Positions 8,501-17,991 of a DNA stretch of 45,118 bases are shown one piece after another. Origin of the DNA: Trinickia sp. Y13 (GTDB lineage Bacteria; Pseudomonadota; Gammaproteobacteria; Burkholderiales; Burkholderiaceae); contig NZ_JAKWFK010000026.1 of the NCBI RefSeq assembly GCF_029522115.1, forward strand, positions 1 to 45,118, in the 5' to 3' direction. Numbering within the stretch: the stretch's first letter is position 1; each line of letters opens with the position of its first letter. The notes below the pieces were generated by a model. It had not been told where the DNA came from. It saw only the letters and a program-made list of their open reading frames with translations, and ran no database searches. The position numbers were made by a program, and so were the translations under genes.

Positions 8501-8540
8501 AAAAAAACGCGGTGGCGCCCCCAGGCCCGCCGCGTTTTTT
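8501..8540. terminator. intrinsic terminator, probably bidirectional
   Basis: AAAAAACGCGG (8502-8512) pairs with CCGCGTTTTTT (8530-8540). The A-run on one side and T-run on the other make it a terminator in both directions. It closes the lipoprotein gene and could also stop transcripts from the convergent LysE gene. Confidence 0.85.
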
Positions 8541-8664
8541 GTCGATTGTCCTGGGCCCGTTCATCGTCCTCATGATGAGCGCAGCCGACCGACCTATGGC
8601 CCGAACCGCGCTCCGCATCCCTATGCGGGCGACATCCGCACCCTGAGCGCGTTCGTGCGACGCC

Positions 8665-9297
8665 TCAGCGCCGCGCCTGGGTCGCCATCCGAACAGCCAG
8701 CCCGGCGAGCACGGTGCCCATCAGCCAGCGCTGAACCGTTACCCAGCTGGGCCGCGTCGCCAGAAACGCCGCGATCGAACCGGCCATCATCGCCACAACC
8801 GTATTCACGGCCAGGCTCGCCGCGATTTGCAGGCTGCCGAGCGTAAGCGACTGAGCAAGTACGCTGCCGCGGTGCGGATCGATGAATTGCGGCAGCAGCG
8901 AGAGGTAGAGCACGGCGATCTTCGGATTGAGCAGATTCGTCACGAGGCCCATCACGAACAGTTTGCGCGGGCTGTCCGCGGGCAAATTGCGCACTTCGAA
9001 CGGCGAGCGGCCGCCCGGCTTCAACGCTTGCCAAGCGAGATAAGCCAAGTAGAGCGCACCGCCGAGCCGCAGCGCGTCGTAAGCCAATGGAACGGCCAGC
9101 AGCAACGCGGTGATGCCGCATGCCGTGCTGACCATGTAGAACACGAAGCCGAGCGCGACGCCGCCAAGCGAAATCATGCCCGCGGCTCGGCCTTGGCAAA
9201 GCGAGCGCGAAACGAGATAGATCATGTTCGGGCCGGGCGTCAGCGCGATGCCGAGCGCGACTAGACCGAAAGCAAGCAGGGAACTGGACGTAGGCAT
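8665..9297 (-). CDS. LysE/RhtB-family amino acid exporter
   Basis: The 210-residue membrane protein has about six hydrophobic segments. It carries the LysE signature near the N-terminus (GIALTPGPNMIYLVSRS, about 16-32) and the second-half motif NLLNPKIAVLYLSLLPQF. LysE/RhtB transporters export amino acids such as lysine, homoserine or threonine; the substrate cannot be read from sequence. The ATG at 9297 follows GAGGAG. The frame is open further upstream but lacks the family pattern there. It converges on the lipoprotein gene across the terminator. Confidence 0.9.
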   Translation of the reverse strand: MPTSSSLLAFGLVALGIALTPGPNMIYLVSRSLCQGRAAGMISLGGVALGFVFYMVSTACGITALLLAVPLAYDALRLGGALYLAYLAWQALKPGGRSPFEVRNLPADSPRKLFVMGLVTNLLNPKIAVLYLSLLPQFIDPHRGSVLAQSLTLGSLQIAASLAVNTVVAMMAGSIAAFLATRPSWVTVQRWLMGTVLAGLAVRMATQARR

Positions 9298-9466
9298 TGC
9301 ATCTCCTCGATAGGTGAAAGATGGCCATTCATGCCCAGGCGCGCGGCTCATTCGGTCCCACGCTCCCCGATGGTGAACTCCATCTCGCGGCGCCAGTCGC
9401 GCGGTCCGACCGATTATTCCATGCTTCGCGCGAATGCGTCGCGAGTCGCGCACGGCCGCGCGGTCA

Positions 9467-10549
9467 TTAGGCAACGGCGGCGGCGCCCGCCTCGGATCCG
9501 AGCCGCGCTTGGACTTCGCGCATCAAACCCTCGATCCAGCGGCGCAGCAGGCCGTCGAAGCAAACGGCGGCCGTCGAGCCTGCGATGAGGCGGTAGACGT
9601 CGTTGCGACGTACCTTCGAGATCCGCCCGGGATCGAGCCAGGCTTCGTTCTCCGCCAGCAGTTTCAACGTCTCCAAGCCGATCAGGATCGGCCATAGGCA
9701 AGCCAACCGCAGACGAACCGACGAACGCGGAATCGCGAGCGCATAGTCGAGCGCATCGCGGTAATGCGCGAGCGCGGTCGCCATCAGTTCGGCCAGCACC
9801 GGCTTGGCCCGCGACGATGCCTCGGGCGCGAGCAGCGCAGCCGGCGTGAGCCCGTGACGCTCGAGCAGGGATGACGGCAGATAACAACGGCCGATGCGCA
9901 GATCCTTTGGGCAGTCTCGTAGGATGTTCGTCAACTGCAGCGCTTTGCCGAAGCGGATGCCGCGCGCGACGGCCGCATCGTGCGGCTCGGCGAACGTGCC
10001 GGGCACATGCGCGCAGGTCATCTTCGTCCAAAACTCGCCGACGCAGCCCGCGACGAGATACGTGTAACGATCGAGTTCGGCCGGCTCGCGCAGCGCTTCG
10101 ATCCGCCCCGAATCTTCGGCAGGGAAGGTGCGCAGGTCGAATTCCATACCGGTTGTCAGGGTGGTGACGATCTCGCGCACCGCGGCGCGATCGGCCGGCG
10201 CGAGTTGCTCGAGCAGCGTCAGGGCCGCGGTAAGCGATTCGAGCAAGCGTTTTTCGTCGGCAAGCGCTTGCTGGCCCGCCACTTCATCGGCGACTTCACC
10301 GATCGCGGCGAGCGTGGATGCGCTCTTGTCGCCGCCGACCGCCGCGCGCAGCGCCAGCAGCAAGCGCAAGCGGCGCGTGGGATCGACGAGCGAGGTATCG
10401 GCGATCGTGTCGGCTGCCCGGGCGAGCAAATAGGCGAGCCCGACCGGCTCGCGCATCGGCCCCGGCAGAATACGCAAGGTCAAAAAGAACGAGCGCGAAA
10501 CACTCTTGAGCAGGGGGCCAAGGAGATCGGCCCGGGCAACGTTGGACAT
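9467..10549 (-). CDS. squalene/phytoene synthase family protein
   Basis: The 360-residue protein has both aspartate motifs of trans-isoprenyl diphosphate synthases joining head to head: DTIAD at 47-51 and DCPKD at 212-216, followed by GRCYLP at 220-225. It also has SVSRSFFLTLRILP (16-29) at the start of the fold. Such enzymes condense two farnesyl diphosphates to squalene, or geranylgeranyl diphosphates to phytoene. SVSRSF..TLR and the length resemble farnesyl-diphosphate farnesyltransferase-type members, so squalene (hopanoid precursor) is likelier; no hopanoid gene is adjacent. The ATG at 10549 is chosen because a GTG at 10576 lies inside a hairpin. No clear ribosome site precedes either start. 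Confidence 0.85.
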   Translation of the reverse strand: MSNVARADLLGPLLKSVSRSFFLTLRILPGPMREPVGLAYLLARAADTIADTSLVDPTRRLRLLLALRAAVGGDKSASTLAAIGEVADEVAGQQALADEKRLLESLTAALTLLEQLAPADRAAVREIVTTLTTGMEFDLRTFPAEDSGRIEALREPAELDRYTYLVAGCVGEFWTKMTCAHVPGTFAEPHDAAVARGIRFGKALQLTNILRDCPKDLRIGRCYLPSSLLERHGLTPAALLAPEASSRAKPVLAELMATALAHYRDALDYALAIPRSSVRLRLACLWPILIGLETLKLLAENEAWLDPGRISKVRRNDVYRLIAGSTAAVCFDGLLRRWIEGLMREVQARLGSEAGAAAVA

Positions 10550-10560
10550 GAATCGGATGA

Positions 10561-10590
10561 GAAAAAAGAGGCGCACGGCTTGCGTGCGCC
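10561..10590 (-). terminator. hairpin plus U-tract just upstream of the squalene synthase
   Basis: On the minus strand GGCGCACG (10590-10583) and CGTGCGCC (10577-10570) form a perfect 8-bp stem with a 5-base loop, followed by TCTTTTTTC (10569-10561). It is a textbook intrinsic terminator. It is 107 bases downstream of the EamA gene stop, which it would terminate, but the next gene's ATG is only about 12 bases further on. It could therefore also act as an attenuator. Confidence 0.85.
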
Positions 10591-10696
10591 ATTGTAGCCG
10601 CCCGGCTCGCCCGCCCGCTTCGCGCCGGAACCGGGAGAATGGCGGACGGGGCGGACGGCGAGGCAGGTTAGGCTGGGGGACGAGCGCAGCCCCCGC

Positions 10697-11581
10697 CTAT
10701 CGAGCGCGCCGCGCGACACTCGGCGCGCGCTCGGCTCCGAGCACGAGCGCGAGTCCGATCAAGATCGCGGCCATCCCGGCGAGCTCCGGGGCATGCAGCC
10801 GATTGCCGAGGAACGCATAGTCCATCAACGCAGTCACGATCGGCACGAGGTAGAACAAGCTCGTCACGTTGACCAGGTCTCCGCGCTGCACCAATCGGTA
10901 GAACAGCAACTGCGCGAAGACCGAAATCACGAGCCCGAGCCAAACCAACGCAACGAAGAGCGGCGCGTCGAAGCGGGCGGCGAGCGGCATGGACGGCGCG
11001 ATCGCCGCGCATAGTGCGAGGCTGACGGCGTTCTGCAGCGGCAGCACATCGATCGGAGCTTGCTTGATCTGTTTTTGCAACAGCGCGCCGCAGGTCATGC
11101 AAAGCAGCGCCGCCAGCCCGAACGCAGCGCCGCCCAAGGATGCGCTCGCCGCGGCCGCCGCCGGATGGACCACCAGCGCGAGACCCAGCAGCGACATGCC
11201 GAGCCCGGCGATTCGTCGCGCGCCGTAGCGCCGCTGCGTCGCGAGCAAGGTCAGAATCGGCTGCGCGCCGAGGATCGTTGCGAGCAATCCGGGCGTGAGC
11301 CCGTGCGAGAGCGCGAGCAGGTAACAGATCGAATACCCGCCGGTGATCAGCGCCCCCGTGAGCGCCACGCGCCAGCGCGTGCCGGGCGCGGGCAGCCATC
11401 GCCCGCGGCGTGCGCCGAACGCGGCCAGAACCGCGCAGGCGAGCGCAAAGCGCATCAACAGAAAAGCGAAGGCGCTGGCGTGCTCGATGCCGATCTCGGC
11501 AAAAATAGCACCGCTACTCCAAAGCAAAATAAACAGCGAAGTCGTACCGTAAGCCGTCAGTGCGGCTCGAATCGAGTTCAT
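10697..11581 (-). CDS. DMT-superfamily EamA transporter
   Basis: The 294-residue protein has about ten hydrophobic segments arranged as two five-helix EamA repeats. It opens with SLFILLWSSGAIFAEIG and has GGYSICYLLALSHGLTPGLLATI in the third to fourth segments. The second repeat holds FYRLVQRGDLVNVTSLFYLVP and a last segment with LAGMAAILIGLALVL. EamA proteins export metabolites or amino acids; the substrate is unknown. The ATG at 11581 follows AGGTGG. The terminator at 10561-10590 probably ends its transcript. The following squalene synthase is on the same strand but seems to be a separate unit. Confidence 0.9.
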   Translation of the reverse strand: MNSIRAALTAYGTTSLFILLWSSGAIFAEIGIEHASAFAFLLMRFALACAVLAAFGARRGRWLPAPGTRWRVALTGALITGGYSICYLLALSHGLTPGLLATILGAQPILTLLATQRRYGARRIAGLGMSLLGLALVVHPAAAAASASLGGAAFGLAALLCMTCGALLQKQIKQAPIDVLPLQNAVSLALCAAIAPSMPLAARFDAPLFVALVWLGLVISVFAQLLFYRLVQRGDLVNVTSLFYLVPIVTALMDYAFLGNRLHAPELAGMAAILIGLALVLGAERAPSVARRAR

Positions 11582-12133
11582 TTGAAGACCACCTGTGCAA
11601 GGTTGCGTGAACCCCGCGAACGCGTGTCATGCGCATTCGGCTCGCGCTCGCGGTCGAGTGCGAAGCGAGACGCAGCGGCGTTGGCGGGATACGGAAAAGC
11701 CGGGGTTTAGACGCGCGCCGGCGGAGGCGCGGCGATACCGGCTACGGCTTGCCTCGCAGGGGGAGGCGAGCCGGCTTGCACGGGGACGGCGAGGACTGCG
11801 ACGGTCGAACGCGACGCGCACCGAACACCGACGTGTGCGTCGGACGTACGGTTCAGTAGGCTGCGTGTGCGCTTGACGTTCGTCATCGATGTCGAATGGA
11901 TGAAGGTTTGGCGGTCGATCGGATCGAGCCGAATACACTCGGAACCCATCCGAATTGATCCGAATGGCTGCGGCGACGGCATCGCCGAAGCGGGAAGAAC
12001 CGACCGTTCGATAGCGTACTCGCGATCGAACGATTGAGCAACGGACGCAACGCGGGCGCGATCTCGCCTTCCGCGTATGGATTTGTTGGTGCTCGTAGGC
12101 ATCGCTCGGTGCCATACTGGCCATCTTCCGCCA
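11582..12133. other. 552-base divergent intergenic region
   Basis: The gap separates the leftward EamA gene from the rightward DUF2784 gene. ORFs of 75-220 codons overlap on both strands but have Arg-rich, non-protein-like products. ATCCGAAT occurs twice with a 10-bp period (11948-11955 and 11958-11965), and further CGAAT half-sites lie at 11893-11897 and about 11930. They could be an operator. I see no other element. Confidence 0.4.
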
Positions 12134-12547
12134 ATGCCGTCCATCCCAATGCATGTGCCCATGACCGTCTTGGCCGATGCCGTGCTCGTCTTGCACGCGC
12201 TCTTCGTGCTCTTCATCGTCGGCGGGTTCGCCGCGACTTGGCTCGGCGCCGCGTGGCATTGGGAATGGGTGAGAGACCGGCGCTTCCGCTCGGTGCATCT
12301 GGCCGCCATCGGCGTGGTAGCGCTACTCGCCGCACTCGACGTGCCCTGCCCGCTGACCGTGCTCGAAGCGCGGCTGCGCACCGGCGCCGCCGGCAACGAA
12401 GGATGCATCGAGTATTGGCTCGGACGACTGCTCTACTATTCGCTGCCGACGTGGGTCTTTACGCTCGTCTATGTGTCGTTCGCCCTCGCCGTGCTGCTCA
12501 CGTGGCGTTTCGTGCCGCCACGCGCGCCACGGTCCTCTCGGCGATGA
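12134..12547 (+). CDS. DUF2784 family membrane protein
   Basis: The 137-residue protein begins with LADAVLVLHALFVLFIVGGF, the DUF2784 hallmark, followed by a second segment (LAAIGVVALLAALDVPCPLTVLE) and a third (YYSLPTWVFTLVYVSFALAVLL). The CPLT.LE motif and the CIEYWL segment are conserved in the family. The function of DUF2784 is not known. Three in-frame ATGs (12134, 12149, 12161) are possible and none has a good ribosome site; 12134 is an arbitrary choice among them. It is transcribed away from the EamA gene. Confidence 0.8.
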   Translation: MPSIPMHVPMTVLADAVLVLHALFVLFIVGGFAATWLGAAWHWEWVRDRRFRSVHLAAIGVVALLAALDVPCPLTVLEARLRTGAAGNEGCIEYWLGRLLYYSLPTWVFTLVYVSFALAVLLTWRFVPPRAPRSSRR

Positions 12548-12616
12548 GGGTGCGCTTGCGATGCACGCATGAGGCGCCGCGGCGCATCGCTTCAGTTCGC
12601 TTTCTACCGGACGCCG

Positions 12617-14344
12617 CTACGGCGCATGCTCGGCGCTGCGCAATTGGCTCGCCGCTTCCTGCGCGGTTTGCGCCTCGCGCTTTCTGCCCATCGCCGCGTA
12701 AAGCTTCGCCAAGTTTCCCAACACGCGCGCATAGTCGGAGCGATAGGCGGCCGGTTGCTTCTTGGCCAGGCGGGCATACAGGGCCGCTGCCCTACGATAG
12801 GCGCCTTCGGCTTCCGAAGGGCGGTGCGACTTGCTAAGCAGCACCCCGAGATTGTTCAGCACGCGCGCCTGGTCTGCGCTGAACGTCCCGGGCGCGGCGC
12901 GCTCGAGCGGTTGCAGCGTGCGCAGCGCTTCGCGGTAAGCATGCTCGGCTTGCAGCGCCCGGCCTTGCTTGCGGTAGAGCACGCCGATGTTCGTGAGCGT
13001 GCGCGCCATGTCCGGCCCGTCCTGTGACGGGCTCTCGCGCGCCAGCTCGCGACGAATCGAGAGCGCTTCGCCATAAGCTTGCTCGGCCTCGTCGAGCCGC
13101 CCGCCATCGCTGTAGAGATTTCCCAGGTTGTTCAGCGTGCGCGCAAGCGCGGCGCGGTGAGCGAGCGCGTTCTCGCGCACGAGCGCGCGTTGCAAGCCGA
13201 GCGCCTCGGCGTAAGCGTGCTGCGCATCGTCGGCACGGTGCATCGTCGCGTATAAGACGCCGAGGTCGTTGAGCGTCGTCGCCAAACCGGCGCTATAGGC
13301 CGCCGCGTCGTATTGCACGAGCGCTCGCTCGAGCTTGAGCGCCTCGCGGTAAATGTCGATGGCGTCGCCGGGCCGGTCGGCGTCGCGATAAAGCGCGCCG
13401 AGCGCCTCCAGCAAGGCAGCGACATCGGGCCCATACCGCTCCGGCCGCTCGCGCGCCAAGCCCCACGTCACGGCCAGTGCGCGCAAATAGGCCATCTCGG
13501 CGTCCTGCGGCAGCGCCAACTCCACGTACAGACGGCCCAGCCGAGTCAGTTCGCGCGCATAACGGGGCCGCCATCGGTCGGGCTTGTCCTGCGCCAGCGC
13601 CCGATAGCGCAAGGCGAGCGCCTCCACCACGGGCTGCGCTTGCTCGGGCAATTTCATCTCTTCGAGCAGATCGCCATAGAGTTCGGCAATATCGGCATCG
13701 CCCGGCCGCATGGCGTGCGCAAAACGCATGAACGTAAGGGATCGCTTCGGAGAGAACCGCAGCCATTCGACGAGGCCCGCTTCGAAACTGCGCGTGGCGG
13801 TCAACTCGACGGGCGCGCCCAGCTCGATGAGTTCCGCCGACAGCAGCGTGGCAGCGGTATCGAGGTCGAGCGCAGCGACCGCGGCTTGCGCTTGCGGCTC
13901 GAGCGGATCGTCGGTCCATAACACGCGCATCTGCCGCAGCAGCAGGCCATAGCGGGCAACCCAATTGCGCGCGTATGCGACGAAATCGAAGCCGGGCCTG
14001 CCCGCGCCTTGGGCGGCGAGCGTCAGGACAAGCGGCGCGACGCGCTCGAACGCTCGAGGCGCGGCGGCGAACATCAGATCGGCGCCTTTGGCGAAAGCGA
14101 CCCGCTCACGGCCCGATAGGCGGACACGGCGCGCGGCGCGCTCGGCGTCGAGCGCAAAGCGCGCCAGCCGCCTCGGTGGAATATCGCAACCGCGCTCGAA
14201 ATGAAACCCGTGCTCGACGTCGTTGGCCGACAGCGCGGGCACGCAAACGGGCGGCGGCGAGGCCGTGTCCGCAGCCGCCGCGCTCCACGCCGCCTGCGCC
14301 ATCGCTAGGCTGGCCAGCCATCGATGCGCGCGCCGATTCGTCAT
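12617..14344 (-). CDS. exported tetratricopeptide-repeat protein
   Basis: The 575-residue protein has a signal peptide (about 1-25, ending AAAADTA). An N-terminal helical region of about 230 residues follows, then a run of TPR units of the kinesin-light-chain type. The repeat period is about 48 residues, longer than a canonical 34-residue TPR; examples are ARTLNNLGNLYSDGGRLDEA and ARTLTNIGVLYRKQGRALQA. Such repeats form a protein-binding superhelix, so it is probably a periplasmic or envelope scaffold. The ATG at 14344 follows AGAAGG. No partner gene is adjacent, and the partner is unknown. Confidence 0.85.
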   Translation of the reverse strand: MTNRRAHRWLASLAMAQAAWSAAAADTASPPPVCVPALSANDVEHGFHFERGCDIPPRRLARFALDAERAARRVRLSGRERVAFAKGADLMFAAAPRAFERVAPLVLTLAAQGAGRPGFDFVAYARNWVARYGLLLRQMRVLWTDDPLEPQAQAAVAALDLDTAATLLSAELIELGAPVELTATRSFEAGLVEWLRFSPKRSLTFMRFAHAMRPGDADIAELYGDLLEEMKLPEQAQPVVEALALRYRALAQDKPDRWRPRYARELTRLGRLYVELALPQDAEMAYLRALAVTWGLARERPERYGPDVAALLEALGALYRDADRPGDAIDIYREALKLERALVQYDAAAYSAGLATTLNDLGVLYATMHRADDAQHAYAEALGLQRALVRENALAHRAALARTLNNLGNLYSDGGRLDEAEQAYGEALSIRRELARESPSQDGPDMARTLTNIGVLYRKQGRALQAEHAYREALRTLQPLERAAPGTFSADQARVLNNLGVLLSKSHRPSEAEGAYRRAAALYARLAKKQPAAYRSDYARVLGNLAKLYAAMGRKREAQTAQEAASQLRSAEHAP

Positions 14345-14523
14345 ACTCGCCTTCTTGTGCCAGGTGGCCGTCAGACATATGAGGGACGGTCCTGGCGCGG
14401 CTGTAAGTTGGCCAGCGCACGCCCGCGGGCGGTCGCACGCGGCGCGAATGCGCCGCTTACCGCCAGCATAGGCGCATCGGCCCGCTCACGCAGCAGGCAG
14501 CATGCAAACGCGAACGGCGGCGG

Positions 14524-16230
14524 CTATCGCGCAGCGCCCGTGCGCGCCCGCCGGCCTTGCTCGCGAATATCGCCGAGCGTCGCCGTGGGCGTGCTCACTT
14601 CCTGAGGCACGCGAATCTCGATGAGCGCGGGCAAGCCGCTCGCCGCGCAGCGTTCGAACGCGGGCAGGAAATCGGCCGTGCATTCGACGGTCTCGCCGTG
14701 CGCGCCGAACGAGCGCGCGAACGCGGCGAAGTCGGGATTGGTGAGCCCGGTCCCATGCGTGCGTCCCGGATAATGCCGCTCCTGATGCATCCGGATCGTG
14801 CCGTAATGGGCATTGTTGACGACGATGAAAATCACGTTCAGGCCATACTGCATCGCGGTGGCGAGCTCCTGCGAAGCCATCATGAAGCAACCGTCGCCGG
14901 CAAGCGCCACCACGGTACGGTCGGGATGGAGCGCCTTCGCCGCAATCGCCGCGGGCACCCCGTAGCCCATCGACCCGCTCGTCGGCGCAACCTGCGTGCG
15001 CCATTGCCGATAGGCGAAATGCCGATGGAGCCAGATGGCGTAATTGCCGGCGCCGTTCGTGACGATGGCGTCGTCCGGCAGCCGTGCGCGCAGTTGCGCC
15101 ATGATCTCGCCCAGTTGCACGTCGCCGAGCATCGGCCGCGGCGCGCGCCACTCAAGGTAGGCCGCGTGGGCCTGCTGCGGCGCGCCCGCCCACGCCAGCG
15201 CGCCGCTCGGCTCGAGCACCGCGAGCTCGGCTGCGATCTCGGGCATGCCCGAGACGATCGGCAGATCGGCCGCGTACACGCGCCCGAGTTCTTCCGCGCC
15301 TTGATGAACGTGCACGAGCGTTTGCTTCGTCTTCGGAATGCCGAGCAGCGTGTACCCGCCTGTCGTCGCCTCGCCCAAACGGGGACCGATGACGAGCAGC
15401 AAGTCCGCATCGCGAATGCGTTGTGCCAGCGCGGGATTGATGCCCAGGCCGACGTCGCCGGCGTAGTTCGGATGATCGTTGTCGATCGTGTCTTGATAGC
15501 GGAACGCACAGCCGATCGGCAGTTGCCAGGTTTCGACGAAGCGCCGCAGATCGGCGCATGCCTGCGCATTCCAGCCGCTGCCGCCCGCAATGACCATCGG
15601 CCGCTGCGCGCCTTCGAGCAATGCGCGCAGCGTTTCGATTTGCCCATGCGAAGGCGAGGCGGCGATGCGCTTGAACGGCGGCGCGGCCGGCATGCGCGGG
15701 CAAGGATCGGACAGCATATCCTCGGGCAGCGCGAGCACGACCGGCCCCGGCCGCCCCGCGCAAGCCGTATGGAACGCATGGCTCAGATATTCGGGGATGC
15801 GCCGCGCGTCGTCCATTTGCGCGACCCATTTCGCCATCTGCCCGAACATGCGCCGATAGTCGATCTCTTGAAACGCCTCCCGGTCCAAATGCTCGCGCGC
15901 GCACTGGCCGATCAGCAAGATCATCGGCGTCGAATCCTGAAAGGCGGTATGCACACCGATCGAGGCATGCGTCGCGCCCGGCCCGCGCGTGACGAGCGCG
16001 ACGCCGGGCCGTCCCGTGAGCTTGCCGGTCGCCTCGGCCATGTTCGCGGCCCCGGCCTCGTGGCGGCAGACAAACGTGCGAATGCGTTCCGTTTCATCGT
16101 GGAGCGCGTCGAGCACAGCGAGAAAGCTCTCGCCGGGGACGCTGAAAACACGGTCGACTCCATGCGTGATGAGCGCGTCGACGAGCAATCGCGCTCCGGT
16201 CACGTTGGTGGTATCGGCGGCATTCGACAT
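14524..16230 (-). CDS. thiamine-diphosphate-dependent enzyme, acetolactate-synthase-like
   Basis: The 568-residue protein has the three domains of the acetolactate synthase/pyruvate oxidase family. The Pyr domain includes GVDRVFSVPGESFLAVLDAL and the activating glutamate in RHEAGAANMAEA (E58). The central domain follows, and the PP domain carries GDGCFMMASQELATAM with NN about 28 residues later, the GDG-N ThDP-binding motif. No ilvN-like regulatory subunit is beside it, so it is unlikely to be the housekeeping synthase. It may act on a 2-keto acid. An AGGAGG lies 8 bases before the ATG at 16230, which decides the start. Substrate unknown. Confidence 0.87.
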   Translation of the reverse strand: MSNAADTTNVTGARLLVDALITHGVDRVFSVPGESFLAVLDALHDETERIRTFVCRHEAGAANMAEATGKLTGRPGVALVTRGPGATHASIGVHTAFQDSTPMILLIGQCAREHLDREAFQEIDYRRMFGQMAKWVAQMDDARRIPEYLSHAFHTACAGRPGPVVLALPEDMLSDPCPRMPAAPPFKRIAASPSHGQIETLRALLEGAQRPMVIAGGSGWNAQACADLRRFVETWQLPIGCAFRYQDTIDNDHPNYAGDVGLGINPALAQRIRDADLLLVIGPRLGEATTGGYTLLGIPKTKQTLVHVHQGAEELGRVYAADLPIVSGMPEIAAELAVLEPSGALAWAGAPQQAHAAYLEWRAPRPMLGDVQLGEIMAQLRARLPDDAIVTNGAGNYAIWLHRHFAYRQWRTQVAPTSGSMGYGVPAAIAAKALHPDRTVVALAGDGCFMMASQELATAMQYGLNVIFIVVNNAHYGTIRMHQERHYPGRTHGTGLTNPDFAAFARSFGAHGETVECTADFLPAFERCAASGLPALIEIRVPQEVSTPTATLGDIREQGRRARTGAAR

Positions 16231-16391
16231 GTGCGGCAACCTCCTGCTTATCTGGCGATGTTGTTCGAAGGAAGTGGCAACGGGGCAAAGCGCGTTGCGA
16301 GACGGCGCCGACAGCTTACGCCTGGGTCGGCCGCACTGTCACTGCCGAAAAATGCGCAAAGCCGCGGCGCTGCGGCCCGATGTCGCGCCAC

Positions 16392-16420
16392 GCCCATGCG
16401 CATTCAGCCGGCGCATGGGC
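16392..16420 (-). terminator. perfect 10-bp stem-loop after sdaA
   Basis: GCCCATGCGC (16392-16401) pairs with GCGCATGGGC (16411-16420) around a 9-base loop. It begins two bases beyond the sdaA stop. It lacks a U-tract. Confidence 0.65.
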
Positions 16421-16422
16421 TG

Positions 16423-17811
<1,389 letters not shown>

Positions 17812-17904
17812 TGCTGCTCCACAGGGTAATTGTTCGAAGGGGCGCACGCAGCTAACGCGCGCCGTTTCGGGTGATGAAGGCTCCGCCCGAAGCCCACTGC
17901 CGCC

Positions 17905-17928
17905 GTTACGGTTACGGTTACGGTTACG
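17905..17928. repeat. hexanucleotide microsatellite, four GTTACG units
   Basis: GTTACG is repeated four times exactly, followed by GTTG. It lies 94-117 bases upstream of the sdaA ATG, in the 180 bases between sdaA and the next gene. Changes in unit number would alter promoter or leader spacing. Confidence 0.85.
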
Positions 17929-17991
17929 GTTGTCGCCGCCCTTCCAGCAAGCAATGCGCTAGCCTGCCCCTCGCCGGGCACGCCCAGCGCG

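Noticed and set aside
11627-12408. Overlapping long ORFs (220-230 codons) on the minus strand in the EamA/DUF2784 gap
   Set aside because: Arg/Ser-rich products, no ribosome site, and they overlap the DUF2784 gene.
17905-17928. Possible CRISPR or telomere-like repeat
   Set aside because: Only four contiguous hexamers without spacers; a plain microsatellite.
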